A stretch of 64,000 nucleotides of DNA from Nereocystis luetkeana (Eukaryota; Sar; Phaeophyceae; Laminariales; Laminariaceae): the NCBI GenBank assembly GCA_031213475.1, contig JARUPZ010000008.1, forward strand, positions 11,403,938 to 11,467,937, read 5' to 3'. The notes under the pieces are model-generated. The model saw nothing but the letters and a program-made list of their open reading frames with translations, was not told the DNA's origin and did no database searches. This document shows positions 1 through 12,400 of the stretch, piece after piece. The position numbers were made by a program, and so were the translations under genes. How positions within the stretch are numbered: the stretch's first letter is position 1; every line of letters starts with the position of its first letter.

Positions 1-3
1 GGT

Positions 4-186
4 GCAGCCCACCCTTCATGCGACTCGCCGAACAGCTCGTGGCGCTTCGCGGTTGGTGCTATTGTAGCGATCTATCGATACCTGCCTGGTCGGCGAAAAG
101 CCGACGTGGCTCCATCCCTGCGCTGTAGGGATGCGAGGGTCTATGGTCGTACGACTTACGGCCATGCATGATAGCAAGTGCACCCT
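4..186 (+). repeat. Diverged direct repeat, copy 1
   Basis: This segment aligns by eye with 843-1004. Both share cacccttcatgc near the start, a central gtctgcctggt/cctgcctggtc block, agggatgc(g/a)agggtctatggt, and acggccatgcat near the end. It is probably a dispersed element or a local duplication. Confidence 0.6.
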
Positions 187-842
187 TCCTCCACCCCATT
201 TGTTGGAGACATCGGCTCTGTCTGTGGTGTACGTCTCCGGCGCGTCTTCGTTTGGCCGCTGTCCCCGTGGGGAGGGATGGACTTGCAGTAGATTGTGACA
301 CACCACAACAGCGTGGGGAGAGCCATCTGACAACTATTTTTGCTTTACCCGCACCCCGCTCCTGCCGACTCCCCGTTGTCTACGTTGTTGACTGTGGCGG
401 GCGTCTCCGTTGCTTCCTTCGTCCGACGGCTCTTCTGTCGTGTGTACGCTTAGGGAGGTTCGCTTGGCGCGAAAGGTGGAGCGGCTTGGCGAGCTACAAA
501 GAATGCTCAAGGCCACCGTCTACCTCGAGCGCTCCACGCATCTGGCCGTCGTGGTCTCCATATGGCGCAGGTGTGGCCTGTGCGGGGACTCCCACTGCGG
601 GTTTGCTGCCCGGCGCGCGGTAGCTGTAGCAGGCGTAATTTAGAACGCTGGCTCGAGACCTTCGATAAGCTTGAACCCTCGCCACCAACCCCCACACCCG
701 CCCCAACCTTCCTCTTCTGGGTGAAAACATTACCGGCCAACGCCTCCTATTTTAGCGTTAATGTCAGCGCCCCCTCCCCCCCACCCCCTCTTCCTACGCA
801 CAAGGTACCGAATTCCGCCTCGCAAGCGGTTCTTTGTAGCAT

Positions 843-1004
843 GCAGATCACCCTTCATGCTACCCGCCCAACACCTCACGGCGCTCCGCGCTCGGTGCAA
901 GCGATGTCTGCCTGGTTCGGTGCAAGCCCGACGGACTCCGTCCTGGCAGTTTAGGGATGCAAGGGTCTATGGTTGCACAATCACGGCCATGCATATCAAT
1001 GAGT
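843..1004 (+). repeat. Diverged direct repeat, copy 2
   Basis: Second copy of the repeat at 4-186, in the same orientation, ~100 bp before the splice acceptor of the first recognised TLDc-gene exon. Identity looks like roughly 70 percent by eye with small indels. Confidence 0.6.
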
Positions 1005-1103
1005 ACCCCCCCCCCCCCCCCACCCCCCCCACCCCCCATCTCCCTGCATCTCCCCGCATCGGCCTCGCCCACTCCCCCCCCACTGTCGTGATGCCTTTTG
1101 CAG

Positions 1104-1187
1104 GTTGGAACAGGCGGAGGGAGAGATCAAACAGGAAGCCGAGACGGAAGGCGCTGGAGCTTTCGGCCCTTCCTCCTCCTCCTTTAC

Positions 1188-1218
<31 letters not shown>

Positions 1219-4200
1219 GGCGTCTCCTCGGACTTGGTCCACAGCGGCATCGCAACCGGTCGTCGGCCGGGCGATGCGTCTCAGGCGTCAGCAGTTGCGG
1301 ACGAAGACCGAGACGTGAGGGAGCTCGAGAGCATGCTCATGGGCATGGAGGTCGAGGGAGAGGGAGAGCCCTCCTGGGCGGGCCGGGAATACCCCGGTGA
1401 CGCTCCGATGGTTGACCTTACGGGGGAGGGGCTTGGCGGCCGGCCGACGCCGCCGACCTTGACGACGCCTGCTCTAGGGGGCTCGGTTGACCCTGCGGGT
1501 TCCGGGGGGAACACGGTGGCCCAAGAGGGGCCGGCACCGGGGGACACGGCACGCGAAGCGTTGGGAAGTGCGGTTGGGGTCGAACCATCGTTCACGATCC
1601 AGGACTGGGATGTTGTGAGCGCCTCAGGGGAGCCGTCAAGCGGTAGGCGGGGAGAAGGAGGAGGAGGAGGAGGAGGAGGAGGAGGGGGTGGGAGTGTGGG
1701 GAACAGGGGCGTGGCGGGTGGTGACGAGGTGGGGGGTGAGGCCGCATCAACGGGCCAACACGATAACTGCCCTCCCGCGCCGTTCGTCATCTCGGAGGTG
1801 GCGGAGGGCGGTGCCGATTACGAGGAAAAAGGGGCGCGTTCTTCTTTATCTCCCCGCGCCGCGGAGTCTTCCCCAAGAGCGAAAGACTCGCCCGTGGCCG
1901 CTGCCGCTATCGCTGACGCTGACCTAACACGCGAGCTGCTGGGCTCGATCGTGGCGACGCTGACCCCCTCTATTCCCGGTGAAGGGGGAGACGAAGGCCC
2001 CGATTCACCCCCCCTCCTCCTCGTGACGCGGTCCGAGCTGTCGCTGGTCAACCTCATGGCCGAGGCCGGGGAAGAATCCGGGGAGCTTCTTGGATCGGGT
2101 TCTCGGGCTCCCGAGGACGAGTCGCCGCGCGCCGAGGGGGGGCGGGCGGGGCTGGCTGGGCCCGGAGCGCTGGGGCCGTCTTTGGGGGGAGGCAGGGGCG
2201 GGGCGGGGGGGAGGCGGCTTTCGCGGCGGGGGTCCTCTTTCGAGCGGGAGACCGGCGCTTTCGACGATGCGCTTACCGACGAAGTTAGTGAATCATCCCT
2301 CGGTTTGCGTCCTGAGCATGGCTTGGCTGCCAGGTTTGAAGGGGGTGTTTCTTCGCCCAGCGGCGGCCGCCGCCACGGCCGCGGCGGCAGCGGTGGCGGT
2401 GGCGGCGGCAGCGGTGGCGGCGCAGCGGTGAGAGCCTTGGGCGCGCACGGTGTGAGGGAGGCGGCGGCGGTAGGGGGGGGCGGGGTCAAGACCTCGGGTG
2501 CTCTGGGGAAGGTTGAGGTTATCGTCAAAGCGAAAGTGTTGAGTGCGTCTGCCGCTGCGCGTGCTCGCGCGGCGGTGGCGTCCCCGGTGTTTTCGCTGGG
2601 CCACGAGCGGTGGGTGACGTGCGGGTTTGCGTCTGGGCTGACGGTGAGCAGGGCGGGGCATACGGACGCGGTGGGGAGAGCCCTTCGGGACGCTTCCAGC
2701 GTTCTCGCGCTGGATGGCGTCAACTATTTTCTGGCGAGGTGAGTAGCGAAACGGGGGCTAGGGCGATGTTCCGTGATGTGCCGTGGCGTGGGATAGTGAT
2801 GAAGGGTGTCCTGGACATGAGGTACCGTAAGACAGCCTAGTCGGGTAGCCTGGACTGGGGGTGGCGCATGGGGGAGGGTAGCCTAGTGTTGGGGTATCGT
2901 TTATGATAGGGTAGCTTTCTCATAGTCTGATAGCCCGGCCTAGCTTCGTCTGGCCTCGCCTGGCCCAGCCCAATGCAACACAGTCCAACCCAGCCTCGCG
3001 CTTGGTGATGGCAGTGCCGCGCCTCTTTGCCTTCGTCTCGTGTACCAGACGCCCCTCGTCAGCCACAGGAGCTCCTCCTCCTCCTCGTCCTCCCCTGGTT
3101 CCCCCGATAACTGCTTGGGGCACTCCTCCTTCTCAGCTTCCCGGCCGCGTGCAGCGTTCCAACGCTGCTCTCGCCTACCTCTTCATATCTGTCCCCCAGC
3201 CGCTTCACCCACACATGTACCCGCCCGCCTAACCACCCGCCCACCTGCGCGCCCCCCGTGCCCTCTCGTCCGTCTGCCCGATGTTTACCCGCCGCAACAA
3301 AAGGTATCCAAGAACGGCCGCTAGATCCGTCCGGTCTTGCGCGCGTCGCCACGTTGTTGCCCGCGGGGGCGGAAACTCTTTCCCGTTTCCGATGCACGCC
3401 GGGGACATCACGAACGTCGTCGCGGACTTGCTCTGTCTCCCTCCCCCCTCATCATCGTCGATGGCTGGCGCGGAGGGGCATCGTGGCGGCGGCGGCGGCG
3501 GCGGTGTCGGTGTGGGGGGTGGGGAAGGCCGGGCGCGGGAGGAAGGCGAGCCCGGAGATGTCTGCGCCCTGAGGCTTGCCACGCTCCCGGGCTGGCGCTT
3601 GCTGGACGCCCCTAACGCCTTCCAGGAGGCGTTTGTGTGCGGGATGTTGGTCATGGATGCTTCGCAGACGCCGGGGCACCGCGGACAGCGCGGCTTGCGG
3701 GTGGGTTTGGTTGGAGGCGCTGGCTTGTCGGAGCTGCGCGGGCTCGGGGGGATGGGGGGCTGGGAGGGTGGGGGGGGTGGGCGGTGGGGGTTGAAGGGTG
3801 GCGAGAGCTAGGGCCGGCTAGAGCGGTGGCTACCGCCTCAACCACGGGTATTAATTGTGCCGGCGTCCCTGGTGGCTTGGTAGGTGGTCCTCGTACCTAA
3901 TCAATTCCCTGGTGCGTGAGTTTCGTCCTCAAAGCGTGACATACTGGTAGGGACATATTCTTGCACAATATTTGATCAGCGAAAAGCGCGAGAGCGCGAG
4001 AGCGTGGGTTAGCAACGTTCCATGGGAATCGACGGGCGGTGGGAATGCGCGATACAAATGGAGGCACGTACCGGGGGGGGAACGAAGGGACGACGCCTGT
4101 GACCACGGCTTGTTCGGAAGCTGCCTGAGGGTAAAAGTGAATATAACGATGAAAGTACAAACATTTAGGGGTTGCTTTGAGTGTGAGAGGATGGGTGCCG

Positions 4201-7200
4201 TGGTAGCGGCGGCTGAAATCCGCCGAGGTTTTGGGAGTGGTGGTGGCCGGGGTTGTGCTTGGCGCTAGTTGTTGCGAGGTGCTGCTCAGCTTACGACCTG
4301 TGGGACAGGAAGTGGCCGGCTAAATATTTGCCATTTGTTTTTTTGTCCTTTTCACTCCTTGTGTGAAGACTGGGTTGCACTCAGAGCATAGTGTATGCGG
4401 CCAGCCTTGTTTTGTTTCGGCACATACACGGCGGGGAGACATGCACCGAACACGATACGCCGTAGACCGCCGTTCACGGACACCCGGCCGATGTCTGCGC
4501 TTCGCATCCGATCAACCGTAGGCTCATGCCCCCCTTCCTTAATCCCGCCCCCTCACCACGTATATATGTTTATTTTGATCTATCCGTCCCTCCCTCCCTC
4601 CCTCTCTCCCTCCCTCCCTGCCTCCTTCCCTCGCCCTCTCCCCCCCGCCCTCGACCCCTCCCTTTCTCCATCCCGTCCTGCTCGGCCTCGCGACCCAAAC
4701 CAAAACCGAATACCACAACCAAAAACCAAAACCGAATACCACGACCGAAAACCAAAAACCCGAAACCATCAGTACCAAGAGAGCCTCCTAGAAGCGCGGC
4801 GAGTCCTACGCGCCTGCATCCTCCACGAGCCTAGCAGCATCGACGGGTTCTGGATCGCCGCATCGGTCGAAGGAGGTGTGTCTCCCGACCCAGCAGACGT
4901 ACGACCACCATCACGATCACCCCGCGCTGGCTCCGAGAAGCCGGGCAGCCCCCGAAGCTGGCCAGACGTGCGGGAGGGGGCGGGGGGTCCGCCGGAGGCG
5001 AACGGGGAGGTGGAGCTTTGGGGAGGGGGTGATGGTATGGGTCGCGGGAGAAGGGTTTCATCGCGATCGCAGGCGTTTTCGGATGAGCTGGTGCGGGAGC
5101 TGGGGATGAGTGAGCTGGAACTCCGCGAGGAAGACCTCGCGGCTCTTGGTGAAAGGTAAGGCTATTGTGTTTTGTTTCACCGGATGGGGAGACCCATCTA
5201 CAGTGCGCGCAATCGCAGAAGTTTGGGCTGCCACTGTTTTTAGCACTCATGGCTGAGTGGGATCCACCGTAAACTGTTCCTTCTCCCCGTCGTCGTCTAC
5301 AGTAGCACGCCCAGCGTCCTTGCTGAAAACCTGGCATTTGTTTTGTTCGGGAGAGATGCAAGCTACGTGGCCACGAACTGCGACACGTAGGTACTATACA
5401 CTATATCGTAATGCGGTGAGGAGAGTAGTCAGCGAGGCCTCATGCCGTCGTAGTGCATGCAGCATACACACAACCTACGCACGCCAGCGGCCCAGATATA
5501 TCGAAAGAGCGTGCGCCTGTGCGTCGGAGCGTGCGCCTGTGTGTCGGAGCGTGGACCTGTGTGTCGGAGCGCGCACCTTTGCGTCGGAGCGTGCACCAGG
5601 GGCCTGGAGAAAAGAGTGCGGTATGGCGCTGTCGTCGTTTTTCCTGAGGCGGAAGCGCACGGACACTTGCCGTGGTTTCGTCTCGTCTCTGTCAGCGTGA
5701 AGGCGTGGAGAGAGGTGCGCGTTCTCTCACCCGTCTGATCCGTCGTTTGGTGGCGAGCGGGAGGCAGGACGCCAGTACGCGTTTTTGGGCTCTTTTGGCC
5801 ATCGAGGGGTCTCCAATAGCATGTGCCGAGGCGTGCAGGCAATGAGCGGACGCATGGTGGGAAGACGTTCACGGGCGTCTGCTGCTAGTAGGAGTTGTGG
5901 CGATGGCCCGGGGTTTGGCCCTGTCGACCCGCTTGATGCAGCGTCCTCAATTGATATATAAATTAGCGCTATTGTTGGCTGCAACGATCTCCGCTCGGCT
6001 TATCGTGTCGTCTTGACCACCTGACGGCTCCCTCCCTTCCCCTCCCCTCACCCCGCCCCTCCCCGATCAATCCGTTGGGTTAAAACCTTGCCGCAATGGT
6101 GTCATGACAAATTGTTGACATTAGCGCCGCCTCCTTGGGCAGCGGTAGCGTTGATGGCAGTGCCGGCGGAGGCTCGGCCGACGACCGCCTCGCATTCGGC
6201 CACCGATCCGCGTCCTCCGACTCCGCGGCGAGGCCGTCGGGTGGCAATCGTGACGGCGGAGCGGTAAGTAGCGACTGGTTGATGGCCGGGGAGACCGCGC
6301 GTTCGGGCATGATCGACAGCGTCACCGCGGAGAACAACGGCCACCCGGGGCCGTTGGTGGTGGACGACGGGGTGTTTCAGACGAGGCTGCTCTGCCCTTC
6401 GAAGGTGTGTACAGGCGGTAGCCTGGTTAATGTGTGCAGCCTGTGCGTGTGTTTGCGGTTGGTTGGTTGTTAGTTGAATGGTTGGTTATGTGATTAACAG
6501 GTCGTATATATGATATGGCCGTTGGAACGTCGTCCTATCTGCTTGTTTGCTGCTCTGCGCGATCGTTTGCTTTCTCGTTTGGTCTGATAAGTTTGTTGTG
6601 CTTGTTTCACTCGTGTGTGCCGTGGTGGTTGTTTCTCTATTTGTGCCTTTTTTCTGTCCTTGGTGTCGGGAGAAAGGAGAGAGTCGCGCCCATGCTAGGT
6701 GCAGAAGATTATTTCTACATGTCGAGTCCACCTTTGGTCACGAGCGCGTGGCGGACTGCAGGGTTTCCAAGTATATCGGTGACTGAAGTTCGTTCGACAC
6801 CAACCCCCTCCCCGGGAGATATCCTTCCTTTGTCCCCTGTTTCCACCTCTTCCCCCTAATCCTCCTCATCTTCCTCTTCTTTGTCCTCCTCCTATTCATA
6901 ACCCCCCAATCGCTCTTGCGCGAGGCTTTGCCGGGCACATGCGTTCTCTTAACACCCGCGCTCTCCGTCTCCATCCGCCTCGTGTGTGTCTGCCTTTCCT
7001 CGTACACTTGCCCCTGCTGCGAACGCCCAGATTATTAGCGGCGCGCACGCCCGTGATCTCGCGAGGCACCTCCCGGGCATGGTGGCCTCGAGCGACTGGG
7101 TCGGCCTGTACTCGGACGCCCGGCACGGCGCTTCCTTGAAGACGCTCCTCGCACGCTGTGAAGGGTGGGAGCCGACCCTTGTCGTCATTGAGGCGTCGGT

Positions 7201-7927
7201 GGCTCCCACTCCTGGGGATGGCGGCGATAGCGGTGGCACCTGCAACGGCAGCAGCATCAGCGGCAGCCCCGCCGCCGCCACCGTCACCGCTGTCGCTTCC
7301 GCGGCGGTGAAGGGGGTGTCTGCGACGAAACCTGTTTCCGGGAAGGTCTCGGAGGAGAAGAGAAGGGAGAGGGTGGTGTTTGGCGGGTTCGCGTCGGGTT
7401 CGCAGTGGAAGAAGAGCATGGGCCGAAGCTTCGACGGCAACGGCCAAAGCTTTCTTTTCTCCTTCAACAAAATAGTACGAGGGGGAAGAGGCGGTGGTGG
7501 TGGTGATGGCGGGGGCGGGGGCGGGGGCGGCTCCGCTCGCAGCGGGGCGCTGAGTGTGTACCCTTGGGCGGGGTCCGACCGCTGCTTCATGACCTCGGAC
7601 GATGCGGTCGGGTTGGGAATGGGAGGCGGAGGAAACGCCGGAAATTTCGGTTTCTTTTTGGAGCCCGACCTTCGAAAGGGGAGCTCGGGATGGTGCGAAA
7701 CGTTTCGGAACCAGCCTTTGGCCGCGCCCGCGCCCTCGGCGACTGCCGCGTCCTTGATGACGGGGTCGACGGGGGCGGCGCCCGGCGGCAGCGATGTCGG
7801 GGGGCCAGGGGTTGGCGTACACGAGTCGATGGGACGAGCCGGGGGCGTGTTCGAGGTGGTGTCGGTCGAGGTCTGGGGCTTCCGTCTACCCAAGACTCCA
7901 GAGCGCCTGAGCCGCGTTGCTTTGTGA
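1104..7927 (+). CDS. TLDc-domain protein (OXR1/NCOA7/TBC1D24-like C-terminal domain), 5' end missing
   Basis: Five exons fit in phase: 1104-2738, about 3304-3700, 4773-5155, 6125-6404 and 7031-7927, giving about 1,196 residues plus an unseen N-terminus. Donors are gtgagt, gtgggt, gtaagg and gtgtgt. The last exon carries a TLDc domain: DWVGLYSDARHGASLKTL, then FGGFAS, GQSFLFSF, YPWAGSDRCFM, a GMGGGG glycine loop, SSGWCETF and the closing VEVWGF strand. Known TLDc proteins protect against oxidative stress or bind the V-ATPase; that role is inferred by family only. The domain is interrupted by low-complexity Gly/Ser/Ala inserts, and the first exon is mostly Gly/Ser/Pro/Glu-rich and probably disordered. 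The second-exon acceptor is ambiguous: ag sites at 3303, 3312 and 3324 all keep frame. No LysM, GRAM or TBC domain was recognised. An alternative internal start is the Met near 1333. Confidence 0.8.
3830..4145 (+). repeat. Dispersed repeat inside TLDc-gene intron, copy 1
   Basis: This part of intron 3701-4772 resembles 19846-20140. Shared blocks include ggtggcttgg(t/c)aggt, gagagcg/agagcgtgag, aatcgacg, ggcacgtaccgg and accacggcttgt followed by aagggtaaa-like sequence. It is likely an old mobile element. Confidence 0.5.
4560..4770 (+). repeat. Low-complexity CCCT tract and ACCAAAACCGAATA-type repeats in intron
   Basis: A pyrimidine tract of ccct units (about 4585-4680) is followed by imperfect tandem units built on accaaaaccgaata (about 4695-4765). 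The tract ends immediately before the cag at 4770-4772 that opens exon 4773-5155, so it is the branch/polypyrimidine region of the TLDc-gene intron. Confidence 0.7.
5511..5598 (+). repeat. 20-bp tandem repeat in TLDc-gene intron
   Basis: Four full units and a partial fifth begin at 5511, 5531, 5551, 5571 and 5591, with the consensus GTGCGCCTGTGCGTCGGAGC. It lies in intron 5156-6124. The reading frames that cross it are by-products of the repeat. Confidence 0.85.
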
Positions 7928-9394
7928 GGATGGGCGTGGGTTTCGTTTGGGCTACGGTATATAGAAATTTCCGTGCTCATCGTCGCTTCTCACCCATGTC
8001 CAAATTGTACGTGCTCGAGGCTGCGAAAGTGTTATTGTTCTCGAGAGGAGTTCGTACCGCGTAATCTCTTCCAAGTTGTTTTAGCGATGCCAGCTCTGGG
8101 ATTGTTTGGGGGAAGGCGTGGGTGTGCGTTCCAGCGTGATGAGACGACCGTGATTTGTTTTGGCGCTAGGCGTGGCGCGCTTGGGAGCGTTAGTTGTTTT
8201 GTGCGTTACCCTTCGTTTTGAGTTGAGGTAGACCCACAAGGTTTGGTCTGGTCGACGCATTGAAAACCGCTTCGCTTCATGATTGCTCGGTTTACGTATC
8301 AACATACGGTAGCGTCTTTGTTTCATGTTGGTCCAAGGGTTTCAGTTCCCGACAGTTCATACAGGACCATCACTGGGTGCGTCATAGCTGCAGATCACTA
8401 GAGGTCGTTCTGCGGAGGAAACGAGCGTGACGACTGGCAGCGTCGCATCGAAGTTTCCGGCAGTGTACAAATGTGTTGAAGTACGAGCGAATGCAAGTTT
8501 CTAACATACACGACGCCACGATGTAGGGGCTCATGTGGAGGTGGCTGGAGTCGGCTTCTGCGACCGAGTTTCCTGCGACCGTCGACCGAGATTTTATTTA
8601 TAGTGTGCGATTCTCTATCTTCTCCAAATTAACCAGCCCGACACAAGTTGACGCTGCGCGAGTTCCTTTTAATAGGATCATACCTGGTATACTATATGAT
8701 AATACATATGCTGTTTGCGCAAGGGTGCGACAGAGTTCTTGTGTCGGAAGAGCAAACCACTCGCGGGAAGCCACATGCCGATGTTGTTTCGACAGGCGTC
8801 GTTAATGAACGAACACCCCTGCGCAACAAAATCTCGAGGATCTGGTCCGTGCAATGTGCAAACACTAGCTTTTTGTTTCCCTATCAACTTCGTGAACACG
8901 TCTTTTGCTACTACTCCTAAATGTCTTGAAGCCCATCACTGGTTGTGCTATACCAGGCATTATTCTGACAGCCCACGGTTTGGCGGTTTCAGCCGCAGAC
9001 TAGGAACACGCCTCAAACGTTCCTGTTGAGCTACGAATGTCTGCCAACAGGTAGGTGATGGCAGCAGTAGTGTAGTTTGTGTACCGCGACATTCCCGACG
9101 GAGGAGGACTAAACCTTGAGTGGTTGTTAGCAAATACCTGAATTTTCACTTAACTGGCATTTTTAGCGGGCTCTCGCGTGGGGCGTCTGGTGCGGATGCT
9201 AAGATACGCCAGACAGCCTTCAGGAGGCGAACACTATTGGCCTGTCGAGTTTGACCGACTTGTTATATGAGCTTTCTTTAGGTCAAAAGGGCTACCGCGT
9301 GGAGTGTGCTCCGAGGCCGGTTGTGGTTGTTGTCGGTAGTGTCCAAGACGTCAAGACAAGACCAAAAGGCGGGCGGGGAGAGAGTGTGCGTGAA

Positions 9395-9438
9395 GCATGC
9401 TTGCCACAGTTCCGAAGCATGCTTGCCACAGTTCCGCA
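9395..9438 (+). repeat. 22-bp direct duplication
   Basis: Two adjacent copies of a 22-bp unit (core gcatgcttgccacagttccg), the second starting 22 bp after the first. It is a short tandem duplication with no associated gene. Confidence 0.8.
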
Positions 9439-12400
9439 CAAGACTAGCTAAAGCACGGAGACCTTATACAGCAATAGAGAATTCCGACGATCAGTGACCC
9501 TCGTTCGTCCGCATGTCGGTGTCTTTTTTTGGTGATCCTGAAAGTCTGATCTATCCATCCATCTACAGCTGGAAACTTCACTTGACCGCCCCTCGTATCT
9601 ACTGCCGTCAATCGGCGTTTGATATACAGCACCGCTTACCCACTTTACGAGTAGCTCCTGTTGGTGCTGATGTGGCCTACTTAGAACAGGTGGCTATTTT
9701 GTATGACGATCAGCGCGACTCGGTTCACTACTGGCGAAAGCTGTGTACCAGGTAACAAACTTGCTATCCTTAACACTTCCCCTCGATAGAGGTAACATGG
9801 TAAAATCATCTACAAGGTATATTCATTTGTGAAGTTAGAACACCTCGTAAACTGGGTCCAATGTGCTGTGTTGCTTGGCATACCTACTGAAAGCGACAAC
9901 CGTTACTGCAGAAACTTTCGTGTTTACTCATCCGTGCATCCCGTTACCATTTCACTACAAAGTGTCACGATGCACTCCTTGGCCGAGAGGACTTACAACA
10001 GAAGTGCCGTTCCTGTTTCGCGTTCGGCAAAACTCCGACGCATAATACCCTAGTAACGTAAAGACATTTTCCTTCTGTGACAGACTTAAGGCACTGGTAA
10101 GCACGATAACCTCGAAACATTACAGGTACACCTGGAAACTCGTTAGGATCATTGACGTACACGCAAGGGTTCCGCATGGATGCATGCCGGCATCTCGTAC
10201 TTCGGGTGTGGCACGGCATTTTCTCGGCTTATTAGATTCGATATGATTGTTGGCAGTAAAGACATGAACAGGTACATGTACAATATAGGAATATAAGCAA
10301 ACGTGGTACGTAAATGGTCACTGCGAATATCATATTTCGGTGGTGCCAAGAGTAGTGTTGGTTCGCGCTGCTCATAGTTGTGACACACATTTTGTTACTT
10401 TTCTCCCGACAATTGTCTCGTACATATTTCAGTCTCGATCCTATCCATATACTTCCATACTGCAGCATCTCTTCGATGATTCGACCGCCATCAGTGCCCC
10501 AGCTTTGCTTTGAAGAAGACTCCTCGTTACACCTCCATTCATTACGTGCGTGTAAACTCTCGTACCATACTCCCAGTCAACGTTCCATCCCCACGTTCCT
10601 GTCAGCAGCACCGCGGTTCCTTCCCTCGATCCCCTAGCGGCCTGGCGGCGTCTCAGTGCAAGAATATAACGGTGCAACCATCGTAAAATCGCCGCTAGGG
10701 TGGTGCCTGGGATGACATGAAAAAAACGTCCCTTGGATACACCGTTTCTCAACTAGCGACGATCCATCCGTGCTACAAAGATGCTTGTCGGTACCTGATT
10801 GATCCGGTCGCTGCCTTCACGAGGCGCCCACATCTCTCAGCCGCAAGGGTGGTGAGCCTATAGCTGCGCTAAATGAAGGTCACTTCTCCCTGCCGAGCGC
10901 AGTGGCTGAGTTCGCGTGAACTACGTATAGAAGCAGCAAACTCGTCTTGATCAGCGCTTCCTCCCCGCAAGTGGACCATCGCTTGTCGGTTTGCATACCT
11001 AACGCCGAGTAGTACCTTGTTGCGATACTTCAATACCATGGCATCGCGACCCTCGTTTGACGGCATTCCCCTTGGGCGTCGAAGAGAGCTCCGCTTTTCG
11101 TTTCAATGACGGATCGACACCCACTTCCAAGTGCGGGAGAGCGCGTGTGTCACGGGCTGGTGCTGGTTCTTCTGTGTTCCCGATCGATCGCATAAATAAT
11201 GCGTGCCTCGTCTTCACATCATGTCCCCCTCGGACGGGGAACCTTACCACCAGAAACCCCTCTATCTCCAGAACGTGGCGCCGAGTAGACATGGACTCTG
11301 AAGCTGGAATGACCCTCGATGAGTCGACGGGTCTAGTCTCGAAGACTGCGGGGCCTCGATTGAATTCGTTACCGGAACATGGCTAATGTTCTCGTCTTCC
11401 TTCTCCCCGTGTGGGTCGCCCGAGCTCGGCTTGGGTTTCGTGTCCGGGAGCTGGTCCAGAGAAGAAGCAACGTGCCCATCAAACGCACCCGAATCACCAG
11501 CTGATGCAGGCCACTGTGGGGGTGCTATATACGCGACACAAAAATGTGTCAGAACAAGCAACATACGCTCATCCCGAGTGAACACTACCATGCTCTACAT
11601 AGTACACGATTACCGCGTCATTATGCGACGCACCTTCTTGACTACGGTAAACCCCGAGCAGCCTTCCAACGACATCCGCTCTATCTATATCCTCGGAGGC
11701 GGAGCCCCTCCAAACGGAAGTGTTTTTGGCTGAAACGTGCCAGGCCCAATACAGTGCTTTACCGAAGCTGGTAGCTGTGGCGTTTTGTACCGGTAGTACG
11801 TTCGCAATCGACAGCCTTGGGGAACCTTACCCTCCTGCTCGGCTGCTCGAAAGGCTCTGTCCAGCCGGGCTTTTGGCACAAGCTTTGTCGTCGCTTCTTC
11901 CGGAATCCCGCGCACGTCGCGGCAGTCGCTGGCGGTTCTACAAATGCGGCGGATGAGGTCCAAGTCGGCAAGCCCTGTCCAGACTTTCTCCCCTCACCCG
12001 TTGGAGAGATCAGTAGGAACCTCTGGTACCGTCACCCCACCATGTTTTTGAAGGATACTGACATCTTCGGTGCTTCAGCCGACTACAGCGCGAACCCTAT
12101 TGCCTCCCCCGTACTTCAGGCACAAGAGTAACCTACGAAGAGAGTAGCGCGTTCCGTAGATCGGGTCCAGCCTCTGCCCTTTCATCTGGTATGATGATAG
12201 CCTGCTACAGGCAGTGACTTTGTGTGTGTTCGTTGAAAGCGGAACGCGCAGTGGATATATTTCGGTCCAGCGTTACCCTTACCTAGTATGGTAAGTATGA
12301 TACCATCCTGCCGCACCCACGCGGGGACGACGCATACAAGGCCTCCTGTCGGTTTGTATCCTGTGACCCGTACACAGTAGGTGACGTGATAGTTTCTCTC

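Larger units (their letters stand above)
1..1103. other. Region upstream of the TLDc gene, no supported gene
   Basis: No convincing coding exon is visible. The stretch contains two diverged copies of a ~160-180 bp sequence (about 4-186 and 843-1004), C-rich tracts near 765-800 and 1005-1080, and a pyrimidine-rich stretch ending in a cag at 1101-1103 that serves as the splice acceptor of the first recognised exon of the TLDc gene. One or more 5' exons of that gene should lie here or before the window, because the exon at 1104 begins with the third base of a codon. Confidence 0.5.

Noticed and set aside
5511..5598. CRISPR-like spacing of 20-bp repeats
   Set aside because: Units are directly adjacent with no spacers and lie in a eukaryotic intron.
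10869..11963. Run of minus-strand frames that might be a decayed retroelement
   Set aside because: No reverse transcriptase, integrase or protease motif could be found in any frame.
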